From: Auanema rhodensis
Taxonomy: Eukaryota; Nematoda; Chromadorea; Rhabditida; Rhabditidae
Direction of reading: 5' to 3'
Assembly (NCBI GenBank): GCA_964057225.1
Contig: OZ059897.1
Coordinates: 3,720,001-3,784,000, forward strand
Length of the DNA stretch: 64,000 nucleotides
Shown one piece after another: positions 36,293-49,153 of this stretch. The position numbers and the translations under genes were made by a program. The notes beneath the pieces were generated by a model. That model made no database searches. It was not told the DNA's origin and saw only the letters and a list, made by a program, of their open reading frames with translations. Every line of letters begins with the position of its first letter. Position 1 is the stretch's first letter.

Positions 36293-39200
36293 TGTAGTAT
36301 AGTGCATTCGATGCGGATTTTTAAGCTGCGTTGATCTGTGTTATCAGATTTGAGTTAACTTAAAAATGCACCGAGATATCAACTGATATAGGTTCACACA
36401 TATATCCTCGATTTTCACCCTGAAGAAATGATTTTTTCGTTGAAAAACATTGTCCATCGTCTTCGTCTTGAAAAAAGGAATCTAAAAACATCTACTTTTT
36501 GTGAAATTATTTAGAAATTTTTCGGGAAAATTTTTGTCAAAATGTTTTTGGAAGCAATGTTGAGTGTACATGGGAACTCAACATACACTAATGCATTATT
36601 TTTCAAACGATCATAACTAATTTTTGTATAGAGCGTTTCTCATTGTAGTATAGTGCATTCGATGCGGATTTTTAAGCTGCGTTGATCTGTGTTATCAGAT
36701 TTGAGTTAACTTAAAAATGCACCGAGATATCAACTGATATAGGTTCACACATATATCCTCGATTTTCACCCTGAAGAAATGATTTTTTCGTTGAAAAACA
36801 TTGTCCATCGTCTTCGTCTTGAAAAAAGGAATCTAAAAACATCTACTTTTTGTGAAATTATTCAGAAATTTTTCGGGAAAATTTTTGTCAAAATGTTTTT
36901 GGAAGCAATGTTGAGTGTACATGGGAACTCAACATACACTAATGCATTATTTTTCAAACGATCATAACTTATTTTTGTATAGAGCGTTTCTCAATGTAGT
37001 ATAGTGCATTCGATGCGGATTTTTAAGTTGCGTTGATCTGTGTTATCCGATTTGAGCTAGCTTGAAAATGTACCGAGATATCAACTGATATATGTTCACA
37101 CTTATATCCTCGATTTTCACCCTGAAGAATTTATTTTTTCGTTGAATAACATTGTCCATTGTCTTCGCCTTGAAAGAAGGAATCTAAAAACATCTACTTT
37201 TTGTGAAATTATTCAGAAATTTTTTGGGAAAATTTTTGTCAAAATGTTTTTGGAAGCAATGTTGAGTGTACATGGGAACTCAGCATACACTAATGCATTA
37301 TTTTTCAAACGATAATAACAAATTTTTGTATAGAGCGTTTCTTAATGTAGTATAGTGCATTCGATGCGGATTTTTAAGTTGCGTTGATCTGTGTTATCAG
37401 ATTTGAGTTAGCTTAAAAATGCACCGAGATATCAACTGATATATGTTCACACTTATATCCTCGATTTTCACCCTGAAGAAATGATTTTTTCGTTGAATAA
37501 CAATGTCCATCATCTTCGTCTTGAAAAAAGGAATCTAAAAACATCTACTTTTTGTGAAATTATTTAGAAATTTTTCGAAAAAATTTTTGTCAAAATGTTT
37601 TTGGAAGCAATGTTGAGTGTACATGGGAACTCAACATACACTAATGCATTATTTTTCAAACGATCATAACTAATTTTTGTATGGAGCGTTTCTCAATGTA
37701 GTATAGTGCATTCAATGCGGATTTTTAAGCTGCGTTGATCTGTGTTATCAGATTTGCGCTAGCTTAAAAATGCACCGAGTAATCAACTGATATAGGTTCA
37801 CACTTATATCCTCGATTTTCACCCTGAAGAATTAATTTTTTCGTTGAATAACATTGTCCATCGTCTTTGCCTTGAGAAAAGAAATCTAAAAACTCCTACT
37901 TTTTGTAAAATTATTTAGAAATTTTTCGGGAAAATTTTTGTCACAATGTTTTTGGAAGCAATGTTGAGTGTACATGGGAACTCAACATACACTAATGCAT
38001 TATTTTTCAAACGATCATAACTAATTTTTGTATAGAGCGTTTCTTAATGTAGTATAGTGCATTCGATGCGGTTTTGTAAGCTGCGTTGATCTGTGTTATC
38101 AGATTTGAGTTAGCTTAAAAATGCACCGAGATATCAACTGATATATGTTCACACTTATATCCTCGATTTTCACCCTGAAGAAATGATTTTTTCGTTGAAA
38201 AACATTGTCCTTCGTATTCGTCTTGAAAAAAGAAATCTAAAAACATCTACTTTTTGTGAAATTATTTAGAAATTTTTCGGGAAAATTTTTGTCAAAATGT
38301 TTTTGGAAGCAATGTTGAGTGTACATGGGAACTCAACATACACTAATGCATTATTTTTCAAACGATCATAACTAATTTTTGTATAGAGCGTTTCTCATTG
38401 TAGTATAGTGCATTCGATGCGGATTTTCAAGCTGCGTTGATCTGTGTTATCAGATTTGAGTTAACTTAAAAATGCACCGAGATATCAACTGATATAGGTT
38501 CACACTTGTATCCTCGATTTTCACCCTGAAGAAATGATTTTTTTGTTGAAAAACATTGTCCATCGTATTCGTCTTGAAAAAAGGAATCTAAAAACATCTA
38601 CTTTTTGTGAAATTATTTAGAAATTTTTCGGGAAAATTTTTGTCAAAATGTTTTTGGAAGCAATGTTGAGTGTACAGGGGAACTCAACATACACTAATGC
38701 ATTATTTTTCAAACGATCATAACTAATTTTTGTATAGAGCGTTTCTCAATGTAGTATAGTGCATTCGATGCGGATTTTTAAGCTGCGTTGATCTGTGTTA
38801 TCAGATTTGAGTTAACTTAAAAATGCACCGAGATATCAACTGATATAGGTTCACACTTATATCCTCGATTTTCACCCTGAAGAAATGATTTTTTCGTTGA
38901 ATAACATTGTCCATCGTCTTCGTCTTAAAAAAAAGAATCTAAAAACATCTACTTTTTGTGAAATTATTTAGAAATTTTTCGGGAAAATTTTTGTCAAAAT
39001 GTTTTTGGAAGCAATGTTGAGTGTACATGGGAACTCAACATACACTAATGCATTATTTTTCAAACGATCATAACTAATTTTTGTATAGAGCGTTTCTCAA
39101 TGTAGTATAGTGCATTCGATGCGGATTTCTAAGCTGCGTTGATCTGTGTTATCAGATTTGAGTTAGCTTAAAAATGCACCGAGATATCAACTGATATATG

Positions 39201-39451
39201 TTCACACTTATATCCTCGATTTTCACCCTGAAGAAATGATTTTTTCGTTGAATAACATTGTCCATCGTCTTCGTCTTAAAAAAAGGAATCTAAAAACATC
39301 TACTTTTTGTGAAATTATTTAGAAATTTTTCGGGAAAATTTTTGTCAAAATGTTTTTGGAAGCAATGTTGAGTGTACATGGGAACTCAACATACACTAAT
39401 GCATTATTTTTCAAACGATCATAACTAATTTTTGTATGGAGCGTTTCCCAA
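36293..39451 (+). repeat. 9-unit HOR, copy 3
   Basis: The same markers occur 3159 bp after copy 2. Private changes are GG to AA in the CGGGAAAA run (37578-37579) and C to T in the TTTCGTTG motif (38544). After this copy, 39452-39558 starts a fourth period, then the sequence passes into a different unit order. Confidence 0.93.
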
Positions 39452-39910
39452 TGTAGTATAGTGCATTCGATGCGGATTTTTAAGCTGCGTTGATCTGTGT
39501 TATCAGATTTGAGTTAACTTAAAAATGCACCGAGATATCAACTGATATAGGTTCACACTTATATCCTCGATTTTCACCCTGAAGAAATGATTTTTTCGTT
39601 GAATAACATTGTCCATCGTCTTCGTCTTAAAAAAAGGAATCTAAAAACATCTACTTTTTGTGAAATTATTTAGAAATTTTTCGGGAAAATTTTTGTCAAA
39701 ATGTTTTTGGAAGCAATGTTGAGTGTACATGGGAACTCAACATACACTAATGCATTATTTTTCAAACGATCATAACTAATTTTTGTATAGAGCGTTTCTC
39801 AATGTAGTATAGTGCATTCGATGCGGATTTTTAAGCTGCGTTGATCTGTGTTATCAGATTTGAGTTAACTTAAAAATGCACCGAGATATCAACTGATATA
39901 GGTTCACACA

Positions 39911-41341
39911 TATATCCTCGATTTTCACCCTGAAGAATTAATTTTTTCGTTGAATAACATTGTCCATCGTCTTTGCCTTGAAAAAAGAAATCTAAAAACT
40001 CCTACTTTTTGTGAAATTATTTAGAAATTTTTCGGGAAAATTTTTGTCAAAATGTTTTTGGAAGCAATGTTGAGTGTACAGGGGAACTCAACATACACTA
40101 ATGCATTATTTTTCAAACGATCATAACTAATTTTTGTATAGAGCGTTTCTCAATGTAGTATAGTGCATTCGATGCGGATTTTTAAGCTGCGTTGATCTGT
40201 GTTATCAGATTTGAGTTAACTTAAAAATGCACCGAGATATCAACTGATATAGGTTCACACTTATATCCTCGATTTTCACCCTGAAGAAATGATTTTTTCG
40301 TTGAATAACATTGTCCATCGTCTTCGTCTTAAAAAAAGGAATCTAAAAACATCTACTTTTTGTGAAATTATTTAGAAATTTTTCGGGAAAATTTTTGTCA
40401 AAATGTTTTTGGAAGCAATGTTGAGTGTACATGGGAACTCAACATACACTAATGCATTATTTTTCAAACGATCATAACTAATTTTTGTATAGAGCGTTTC
40501 TCAATGTAGTATAGTGCATTCGATGCGGATTTCTAAGCTGCGTTGATCTGTGTTATCAGATTTGAGTTAGCTTAAAAATGCACCGAGATATCAACTGATA
40601 TATGTTCACACTTATATCCTCGATTTTCACCCTGAAGAATTAATTTTTTCGTTGAATAACATTGTCCATCGTCTTTGCCTTGACAAAAGAAATCTAAAAA
40701 CTCCTACTTTTTGTGAAATTATTTAGAAATTTTTCGGGAAAATTTTTGTCAAAATGTTTTTGGAAGCAATGTTGAGTGTACAGGGGAACTCAACATACAC
40801 TAATGCATTATTTTTCAAACGATCATAACTAATTTTTGTATAGAGCGTTTCTCAATGTAGTATAGTGCATTCGATGCGGATTTTTAAGCTGCGTTGATCT
40901 GTGTTATCAGATTTGAGTTAACTTAAAAATGCACCGAGATATCAACTGATATAGGTTCACACTTATATCCTCGATTTTCACCCTGAAGAAATGATTTTTT
41001 CGTTGAATAACATTGTCCATCGTCTTCGTCTTAAAAAAAGGAATCTAAAAACATCTACTTTTTGTGAAATTATTTAGAAATTTTTCGGGAAAATTTTTGT
41101 CAAAATGTTTTTGGAAGCAATGTTGAGTGTACATGGGAACTCAACATACACTAATGCATTATTTTTCAAACGATCATAACTAATTTTTGTATAGAGCGTT
41201 TCTCAATGTAGTATAGTGCATTCGATGCGGATTTCTAAGCTGCGTTGATCTGTGTTATCAGATTTGAGTTAGCTTAAAAATGCACCGAGATATCAACTGA
41301 TATATGTTCACACTTATATCCTCGATTTTCACCCTGAAGAA
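39911..41341 (+). repeat. 2-unit tandem duplication, 702 bp
   Basis: Bases 39911-40639 match 40613-41341, including the GTACAGGGG unit (40076, 40778) and the GATTTCTAAG unit. One difference is TTGACAAAAG at 40684. The block is assembled from unit types of the neighbouring 9-unit HOR, so it appears to derive from its right end. Confidence 0.8.
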
Positions 41342-44013
41342 ATGATTTTTTCGTTGAATAACATTGTCCATCGTCTTCGTCTTAAAAAAAGGAATCTAAA
41401 AACATCTACTTTTTGTGAAATTATTTAGAAATTTTTCGGGAAAATTTTTGTCAAAATGTTTTTGGAAGCAATGTTGAGTGTACATGGAAACTCAACATAC
41501 ACTAATGCATTATTTTTCAAACGATCATAACTAATTTTTGTATGGAGCGTTTCCCAATGTAGTATAGTGCATTCGATGCGGATTTTTAAGCTGCGTTGAT
41601 CTGTGTTATCAGATTTGAGTTAACTTAAAAATGCACCGAGATATCAACTGATATATGTTCACACTTATATCCTCGATTTTCACCCTGAAGAAATGATTTT
41701 TTCGTTGAATAACATTGTCCATCGTCTTCGTCTTAAAAAAAGGAATCTAAAAACATCTACTTTTTGTGAAATTATTTAGAAATTTTTCGGGAAAATTTTT
41801 GTCAAAATGTTTTTGGAAGCAATGTTGAGTGTACATGGGAACTCAACATACACTAATGCATTATTTTTCAAACGATCATAACTAATTTTTGTATGGAGCG
41901 TTTCCCAATGTAGTATAGTGCATTCGATGCGGATTTTTAAGGTGCGTTGATCTGTGTTATCAGATTTGAGTTAACTTAAAAATGCACCGAGATATCAACT
42001 GATATAGGTTCACACTTGTATCCTCGATTTTCACCCTGAAGAATTAATTTTTTCGTTGAATAACATTGTCCATCGTCTTTGCCTTGAAAAAAGAAATCTA
42101 AAAACTCCTACTTTTTGTGAAATTATTTGGAAATTTTTCGGGAAAATTTTTGTCACAATGTTTTTGGAAGCAATGTTGAGTGTACATGGGAACTCAACAT
42201 ACACTAATGCATTATTTTTCAAACGATCATAACTAATTTTTGTATAGAGCGTTTCTCAATGTAGTATAGTGCATTCGATGCGGATTTCTAAGCTGCGTTG
42301 ATCTGTGTTATCAGATTTGAGTTAGCTTAAAAATGCACCGAGATATCAACTGATATATGTTCACACTTATATCCTCGATTTTCACCCTGAAGAATTAATT
42401 TTTTCGTTGAATAACATTGTCCATCGTCTTTGCCTTGAAAAAAGAAATCTAAAAACTCCTACTTTTTGTGAAATTATTTAGAAATTTTTCGGGAAAATTT
42501 TTGTCAAAATGTTTTTGGAAGCAATGTTGAGTGTACAGGGGAACTCAACATACACTAATGCATTATTTTTCAAACGATCATAACTAATTTTTGTATAGAG
42601 CGTTTCTCAATGTAGTATAGTGCATTCGATGCGGATTTTTAAGCTGCGTTGATCTGTGTTATCAGATTTGAGTTAACTTAAAAATGCACCGAGATATCAA
42701 CTGATATAGGTTCACACTTATATCCTCGATTTTCACCCTGAAGAAATGATTTTTTCGTTGAATAACATTGTCCATCGTCTTCGTCTTAAAAAAAGGAATC
42801 TAAAAACATCTACTTTTTGTGAAATTATTTAGAAATTTTTCGGGAAAATTTTTGTCAAAATGTTTTTGGAAGCAATGTTGAGTGTACATGGGAACTCAAC
42901 ATACACTAATGCATTATTTTTCAAACGATCATAACTAATTTTTGTATAGAGCGTTTCTCAATGTAGTATAGTGCATTCGATGCGGATTTCTAAGCTGCGT
43001 TGATCTGTGTTATCAGATTTGAGTTAGCTTAAAAATGCACCGAGATATCAACTGATATATGTTCACACTTATATCCTCGATTTTCACCCTGAAGAAATGA
43101 TTTTTTCGTTGAATAACATTGTCCATCGTCTTCGTCTTAAAAAAAGGAATCTAAAAACATCTACTTTTTGTGAAATTATTTAGAAATTTTTCGGGAAAAT
43201 TTTTGTCAAAATGTTTTTGGAAGCAATGTTGAGTGTACATGGAAACTCAACATACACTAATGCATTATTTTTCAAACGATCATAACTAATTTTTGTATGG
43301 AGCGTTTCCTAATGTAGTATAGTGCATTCGATGCGGATTTTTAAGCTGCGTTGATCTGTGTTATCAGATTTGAGTTAACTTAAAAATGCACCGAGATATC
43401 AACTGATATATGTTCACACTTATATCCTCGATTTTCACCCTGAAGAAATGATTTTTTCGTTGAATAACATTGTCCATCGTCTTCGTCTTAAAAAAAGGAA
43501 TCTAAAAACATCTACTTTTTGTGAAATTATTTAGAAATTTTTCGGGAAAATTTTTGTCAAAATGTTTTTGGAAGCAATGTTGAGTGTACATGGGAACTCA
43601 ACATACACTAATGCATTATTTTTCAAACGATCATAACTAATTTTTGTATGGAGCGTTTCCCAATGTAGTATAGTGCATTCGATGCGGATTTTTAAGGTGC
43701 GTTGATCTGTGTTATCAGATTTGAGTTAACTTAAAAATGCACCGAGATATCAACTGATATAGGTTCACACTTGTATCCTCGATTTTCACCCTGAAGAATT
43801 AATTTTTTCGTTGAATAACATTGTCCATCGTCTTTGCCTTGAAAAAAGAAATCTAAAAACTCCTACTTTTTGTGAAATTATTTGGAAATTTTTCGGGAAA
43901 ATTTTTGTCACAATGTTTTTGGAAGCAATGTTGAGTGTACATGGGAACTCAACATACACTAATGCATTATTTTTCAAACGATCATAACTAATTTTTGTAT
44001 AGAGCGTTTCTCA
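40402..44013 (+). repeat. 5-unit tandem duplication, 1755 bp, two copies
   Basis: Bases 40402-42258 match 42157-44013. The order is ACAGGGG unit, CTTAAAAAAAGG units, TGGAAACTC unit (41495, 43250), then TTTCCCAATG with AAGGTGCG (41939, 43694), and a TTATTTGGAAA unit (42124, 43879). Few differences show (TTTCCTAATG near 43307 for TTTCCCAATG). It overlaps the start of the 10-unit HOR, whose first half it supplies. Confidence 0.87.
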
Positions 44014-45292
44014 TTGTAGTATAGTGCATTCGATGCGGATTTTTAAGCTGCGTTGATCTGTGTTATCAGATTTGAGTTAGCTTAACAATGCACCGAAATA
44101 TCAACTGATATATGTTCACACTTATATCCTCGATTTTCACCCTGAAGAAATGATTTTTTCGTTGAATAACATTGTCCATCATCTTCGTCTTGAAAAAAGG
44201 AATCTAAAAACATCTACTTTTTGTGAAATTATTTAGAAATTTCTCGGGAAAATTTTTGTCAAAATGTTTTTGGAAGCAATGTTGAGTGTACATGGGAACT
44301 CAACATACACTAATGCATTATTTTTCAAACGATCATAACTAATTTTTGTATGGAGCGTTTCTCAATGTAGTATAGTGCATTCGATGCGGATTTTTAAGCT
44401 GCGTTGATCTGTGTTATCAGATTTGCGCTAGCTTAAAAATGCACCGAGTAATCAACTGATATAGGTTCACACTTATATCCTCGATTTTCACCCTGAAGAA
44501 ATGATTTTTTCGTTGAATAACATTGTCCATCGTCTTCGTCTTGAAAAAAGGAATCTAAAAACATCTACTTTTTGTGAAATTATTTAGAAATTTTTCGGGA
44601 AAATTTTTGTCAAAATGTTTTTGGAAGCAATGTTGAGTGTACATGGGAACTCAACATACACTAATGCATTATTTTTCAAACGATCATAACTAATTTTTGT
44701 ATGGAGCGTTTCTCAATGTAGTATAGTGCATTCGATGCGGATTTTTAAGCTGCGTTGATCTGTGTTATCAGATTTGCGCTAGCTTAAAAATGCACCGAGT
44801 AATCAACTGATATAGGTTCACACTTATATCCTCGATTTTCACCCTGAAGAATTAATTTTTTCGTTGAATAACATTGTCCATCGTCTTTGCCTTGAAAAAA
44901 GAAATCTAAAAAGTCCTACTTTTTGTGAAATTATTTAGAAATTTTTCGGGAAAATTTTTGTCACAATGTTTTTGGAAGCAATGTTGAGTGTACATGGGAA
45001 CTCAACATACACTAATGCATTATTTTTCAAACGATCATAACTAATTTTTGTATAGAGCGTTTCTCAATGTAGTATAGTGCATTCGATGCGGATTTTTAAG
45101 CTGCGTTGATCTGTGTTATCAGATTTGAGTTAACTTAAAAATGCACCGAGATATCAACTGATATATGTTCACACTTATATCCTCGATTTTCACCCTGAAG
45201 AAATGATTTTTTCGTTGAAAAACATTGTCCATCGTATTCGTCTTGAAAAAAGGAATCTAAAAACATCTACTTTTTGTGAAATTATTTAGAAT
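41783..45292 (+). repeat. 10-unit HOR, copy 1
   Basis: 3510 bp. It is distinguished from copy 2 by the unit near 44490-44570, which has the AAATGATT and CTTCGTCTTG alleles where copy 2 has ATTAATT and CTTTGCCTTG, and by GAAATCTAAAAAGTCC where copies 2 and 3 share GAAATTTAAAAAGTCC. Copies 2 and 3 are therefore closer relatives at that site. Confidence 0.85.
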
Positions 45293-48200
45293 TTTTTCGG
45301 GAAAATTTTTGTCAAAATGTTTTTGGAAGCAATGTTGAGTGTACATGGGAACTCAACATACACTAATGCATTATTTTTCAAACGATCATAACTAATTTTT
45401 GTATGGAGCGTTTCCCAATGTAGTATAGTGCATTCGATGCGGATTTTTAAGGTGCGTTGATCTGTGTTATCAGATTTGAGTTAACTTAAAAATGCACCGA
45501 GATATCAACTGATATAGGTTCACACTTGTATCCTCGATTTTCACCCTGAAGAATTAATTTTTTCGTTGAATAACATTGTCCATCGTCTTTGCCTTGAAAA
45601 AAGAAATCTAAAAACTCCTACTTTTTGTGAAATTATTTGGAAATTTTTCGGGAAAATTTTTGTCACAATGTTTTTGGAAGCAATGTTGAGTGTACATGGG
45701 AACTCAACATACACTAATGCATTATTTTTCAAACGATCATAACTAATTTTTGTATAGAGCGTTTCTCAATGTAGTATAGTGCATTCGATGCGGATTTCTA
45801 AGCTGCGTTGATCTGTGTTATCAGATTTGAGTTAGCTTAAAAATGCACCGAGATATCAACTGATATATGTTCACACTTATATCCTCGATTTTCACCCTGA
45901 AGAATTAATTTTTTCGTTGAATAACATTGTCCATCGTCTTTGCCTTGAAAAAAGAAATCTAAAAACTCCTACTTTTTGTGAAATTATTTAGAAATTTTTC
46001 GGGAAAATTTTTGTCAAAATGTTTTTGGAAGCAATGTTGAGTGTACAGGGGAACTCAACATACACTAATGCATTATTTTTCAAACGATCATAACTAATTT
46101 TTGTATAGAGCGTTTCTCAATGTAGTATAGTGCATTCGATGCGGATTTTTAAGCTGCGTTGATCTGTGTTATCAGATTTGAGTTAACTTAAAAATGCACC
46201 GAGATATCAACTGATATAGGTTCACACTTATATCCTCGATTTTCACCCTGAAGAAATGATTTTTTCGTTGAATAACATTGTCCATCGTCTTCGTCTTAAA
46301 AAAAGGAATCTAAAAACATCTACTTTTTGTGAAATTATTTAGAAATTTTTCGGGAAAATTTTTGTCAAAATGTTTTTGGAAGCAATGTTGAGTGTACATG
46401 GGAACTCAACATACACTAATGCATTATTTTTCAAACGATCATAACTAATTTTTGTATAGAGCGTTTCTCAATGTAGTATAGTGCATTCGATGCGGATTTC
46501 TAAGCTGCGTTGATCTGTGTTATCAGATTTGAGTTAGCTTAAAAATGCACCGAGATATCAACTGATATATGTTCACACTTATATCCTCGATTTTCACCCT
46601 GAAGAAATGATTTTTTCGTTGAATAACATTGTCCATCGTCTTCGTCTTAAAAAAAGGAATCTAAAAACATCTACTTTTTGTGAAATTATTTAGAAATTTT
46701 TCGGGAAAATTTTTGTCAAAATGTTTTTGGAAGCAATGTTGAGTGTACATGGAAACTCAACATACACTAATGCATTATTTTTCAAACGATCATAACTAAT
46801 TTTTGTATGGAGCGTTTGCCAATGTAGTATAGTGCATTCGATGCGGATTTTTAAGCTGCGTTGATCTGTGTTATCAGATTTGAGTTAACTTAAAAATGCA
46901 CCGAGATATCAACTGATATATGTTCACACTTATATCCTCGATTTTCACCCTGAAGAAATGATTTTTTCGTTGAATAACATTGTCCATCGTCTTCGTCTTA
47001 AAAAAAGGAATCTAAAAACATCTACTTTTTGTGAAATTATTTAGAAATTTTTCGGGAAAATTTTTGTCAAAATGTTTTTGGAAGCAATGTTGAGTGTACA
47101 TGGGAACTCAACATACACTAATGCATTATTTTTCAAACGATCATAACTAATTTTTGTATGGAGCGTTTCCCAATGTAGTATAGTGCATTCGATGCGGATT
47201 TTTAAGGTGCGTTGATCTGTGTTATCAGATTTGAGTTAACTTAAAAATGCACCGAGATATCAACTGATATAGGTTCACACTTGTATCCTCGATTTTCACC
47301 CTGAAGAATTAATTTTTTCGTTGAATAACATTGTCCATCGTCTTTGCCTTGAAAAAAGAAATCTAAAAACTCCTACTTTTTGTGAAATTATTTGGAAATT
47401 TTTCGGGAAAATTTTTGTCACAATGTTTTTGGAAGCAATGTTGAGTGTACATGGGAACTCAACATACACTAATGCATTATTTTTCAAACGATCATAACTA
47501 ATTTTTGTATAGAGCGTTTCTCATTGTAGTATAGTGCATTCGATGCGGATTTTTAAGCTGCGTTGATCTGTGTTATCAGATTTGAGTTAGCTTAACAATG
47601 CACCGAAATATCAACTGATATATGTTCACACTTATATCCTCGATTTTCACCCTGAAGAAATGATTTTTTCGTTGAATAACATTGTCCATCATCTTCGTCT
47701 TGAAAAAAGGAATCTAAAAACATCTACTTTTTGTGAAATTATTTAGAAATTTCTCGGGAAAATTTTTGTCAAAATGTTTTTGGAAGCAATGTTGAGTGTA
47801 CATGGGAACTCAACATACACTAATGCATTATTTTTCAAACGATCATAACTAATTTTTGTATGGAGCGTTTCTCAATGTAGTATAGTGCATTCGATGCTGA
47901 TTTTTAAGCTGCGTTGATCTGTGTTATCAGATTTGCGCTAGCTTAAAAATGCACCGAGTAATCAACTGATATAGGTTCACACTTATATCCTCGATTTTCA
48001 CCCTGAAGAATTAATTTTTTCGTTGAATAACATTGTCCATCGTCTTTGCCTTGAAAAAAGAAATCTAAAAACTCCTACTTTTTGTGAAATTATTTAGAAA
48101 TTTTTCGGGAAAATTTTTGTCAAAATGTTTTTGGAAGCAATGTTGAGTGTACATGGGAACTCAACATACACTAATGCATTATTTTTCAAACGATCATAAC

Positions 48201-49153
48201 TAATTTTTGTATGGAGCGTTTCTCAATGTAGTATAGTGCATTCGATGCGGATTTTTAAGCTGCGTTGATCTGTGTTATCAGATTTGCGCTAGCTTAAAAA
48301 TGCACCGAGTAATCAACTGATATAGGTTCACACTTATATCCTCGATTTTCACCCTGAAGAATTAATTTTTTCGTTGAATAACATTGTCCATCGTCTTTGC
48401 CTTGAAAAAAGAAATTTAAAAAGTCCTACTTTTTGTGAAATTATTTAGAAATTTTTCGGGAAAATTTTTGTCACAATGTTTTTGGAAGCAATGTTGAGTG
48501 TACATGGGAACTCAACATACACTAATGCATTATTTTTCAAACGATCATAACTAATTTTTGTATAGAGCGTTTCTCAATGTAGTATAGTGCATTCGATGCG
48601 GATTTTTAAGCTGCGTTGATCTGTGTTATCAGATTTGAGTTAACTTAAAAATGCACCGAGATATCAACTGATATATGTTCACACTTATATCCTCGATTTT
48701 CACCCTGAAGAAATGATTTTTTCGTTGAAAAACATTGTCCATCGTATTCGTCTTGAAAAAAGGAATCTAAAAACATCTACTTTTTGTGAAATTATTTAGA
48801 ATTTTTTCGGGAAAATTTTTGTCAAAATGTTTTTGGAAGCAATGTTGAGTGTACATGGGAACTCAACATACACTAATGCATTATTTTTCAAACGATCATA
48901 ACTAATTTTTGTATAGAGCGTTTCTCATTGTAGTATAGTGCATTCGATGCGGAGTTTCAAGCTGCGTTGATCTGTGTTATCAGATTTGAGTTAACTTAAA
49001 AATGCACCGAGATATCAACTGATATAGGTTCACACTTGTATCCTCGATTTTCACCCTGAAGAAATGATTTTTTCGTTGAAAAACATTGTCCATCGTATTC
49101 GTCTTGAAAAAAGGAATCTAAAAACATCTACTTTTTGTGAAATTATTTAGAAT
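45293..49153 (+). repeat. 10-unit HOR, copy 2, enlarged to 11 units
   Basis: 3861 bp. The extra unit lies near 48803-49153 and carries GCGGAGTTTCAAG (48950), flanked on both sides by the AGAATTTTTTCGG allele. The same extra unit type is found at the end of copy 3 (54565), so the addition preceded the copy 2/copy 3 split. TTTGCCAATG (46815) and GATGCTGATT (47894) also mark this copy. Confidence 0.85.

Larger units (their letters stand above)
29975..39558 (+). repeat. 9-unit higher-order repeat, 3159 bp, three copies
   Basis: Exact 3159-bp periodicity holds from 29975 (mismatch at 29974) to 39558 (mismatch at 39559). Each copy is 29975-33133, 33134-36292 and 36293-39451, followed by a 107-bp start of a fourth. 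I saw no difference between copies 1 and 2. Copy 3 differs at 37578-37579 (GG to AA) and 38544 (C to T). Unit types within the period are strongly divergent from each other, so this is a true HOR. It is the most homogeneous block in the window. Confidence 0.95.

Noticed and set aside
42031-42222. Minus-strand 63-codon open frames (also 43786, 45541, 47296, 49402, 52561)
   Set aside because: Identical because the units are HOR copies carrying the TTATTTGGAAA allele, which removes a minus-strand stop (CTA). The conservation is by duplication and is not evidence of coding.
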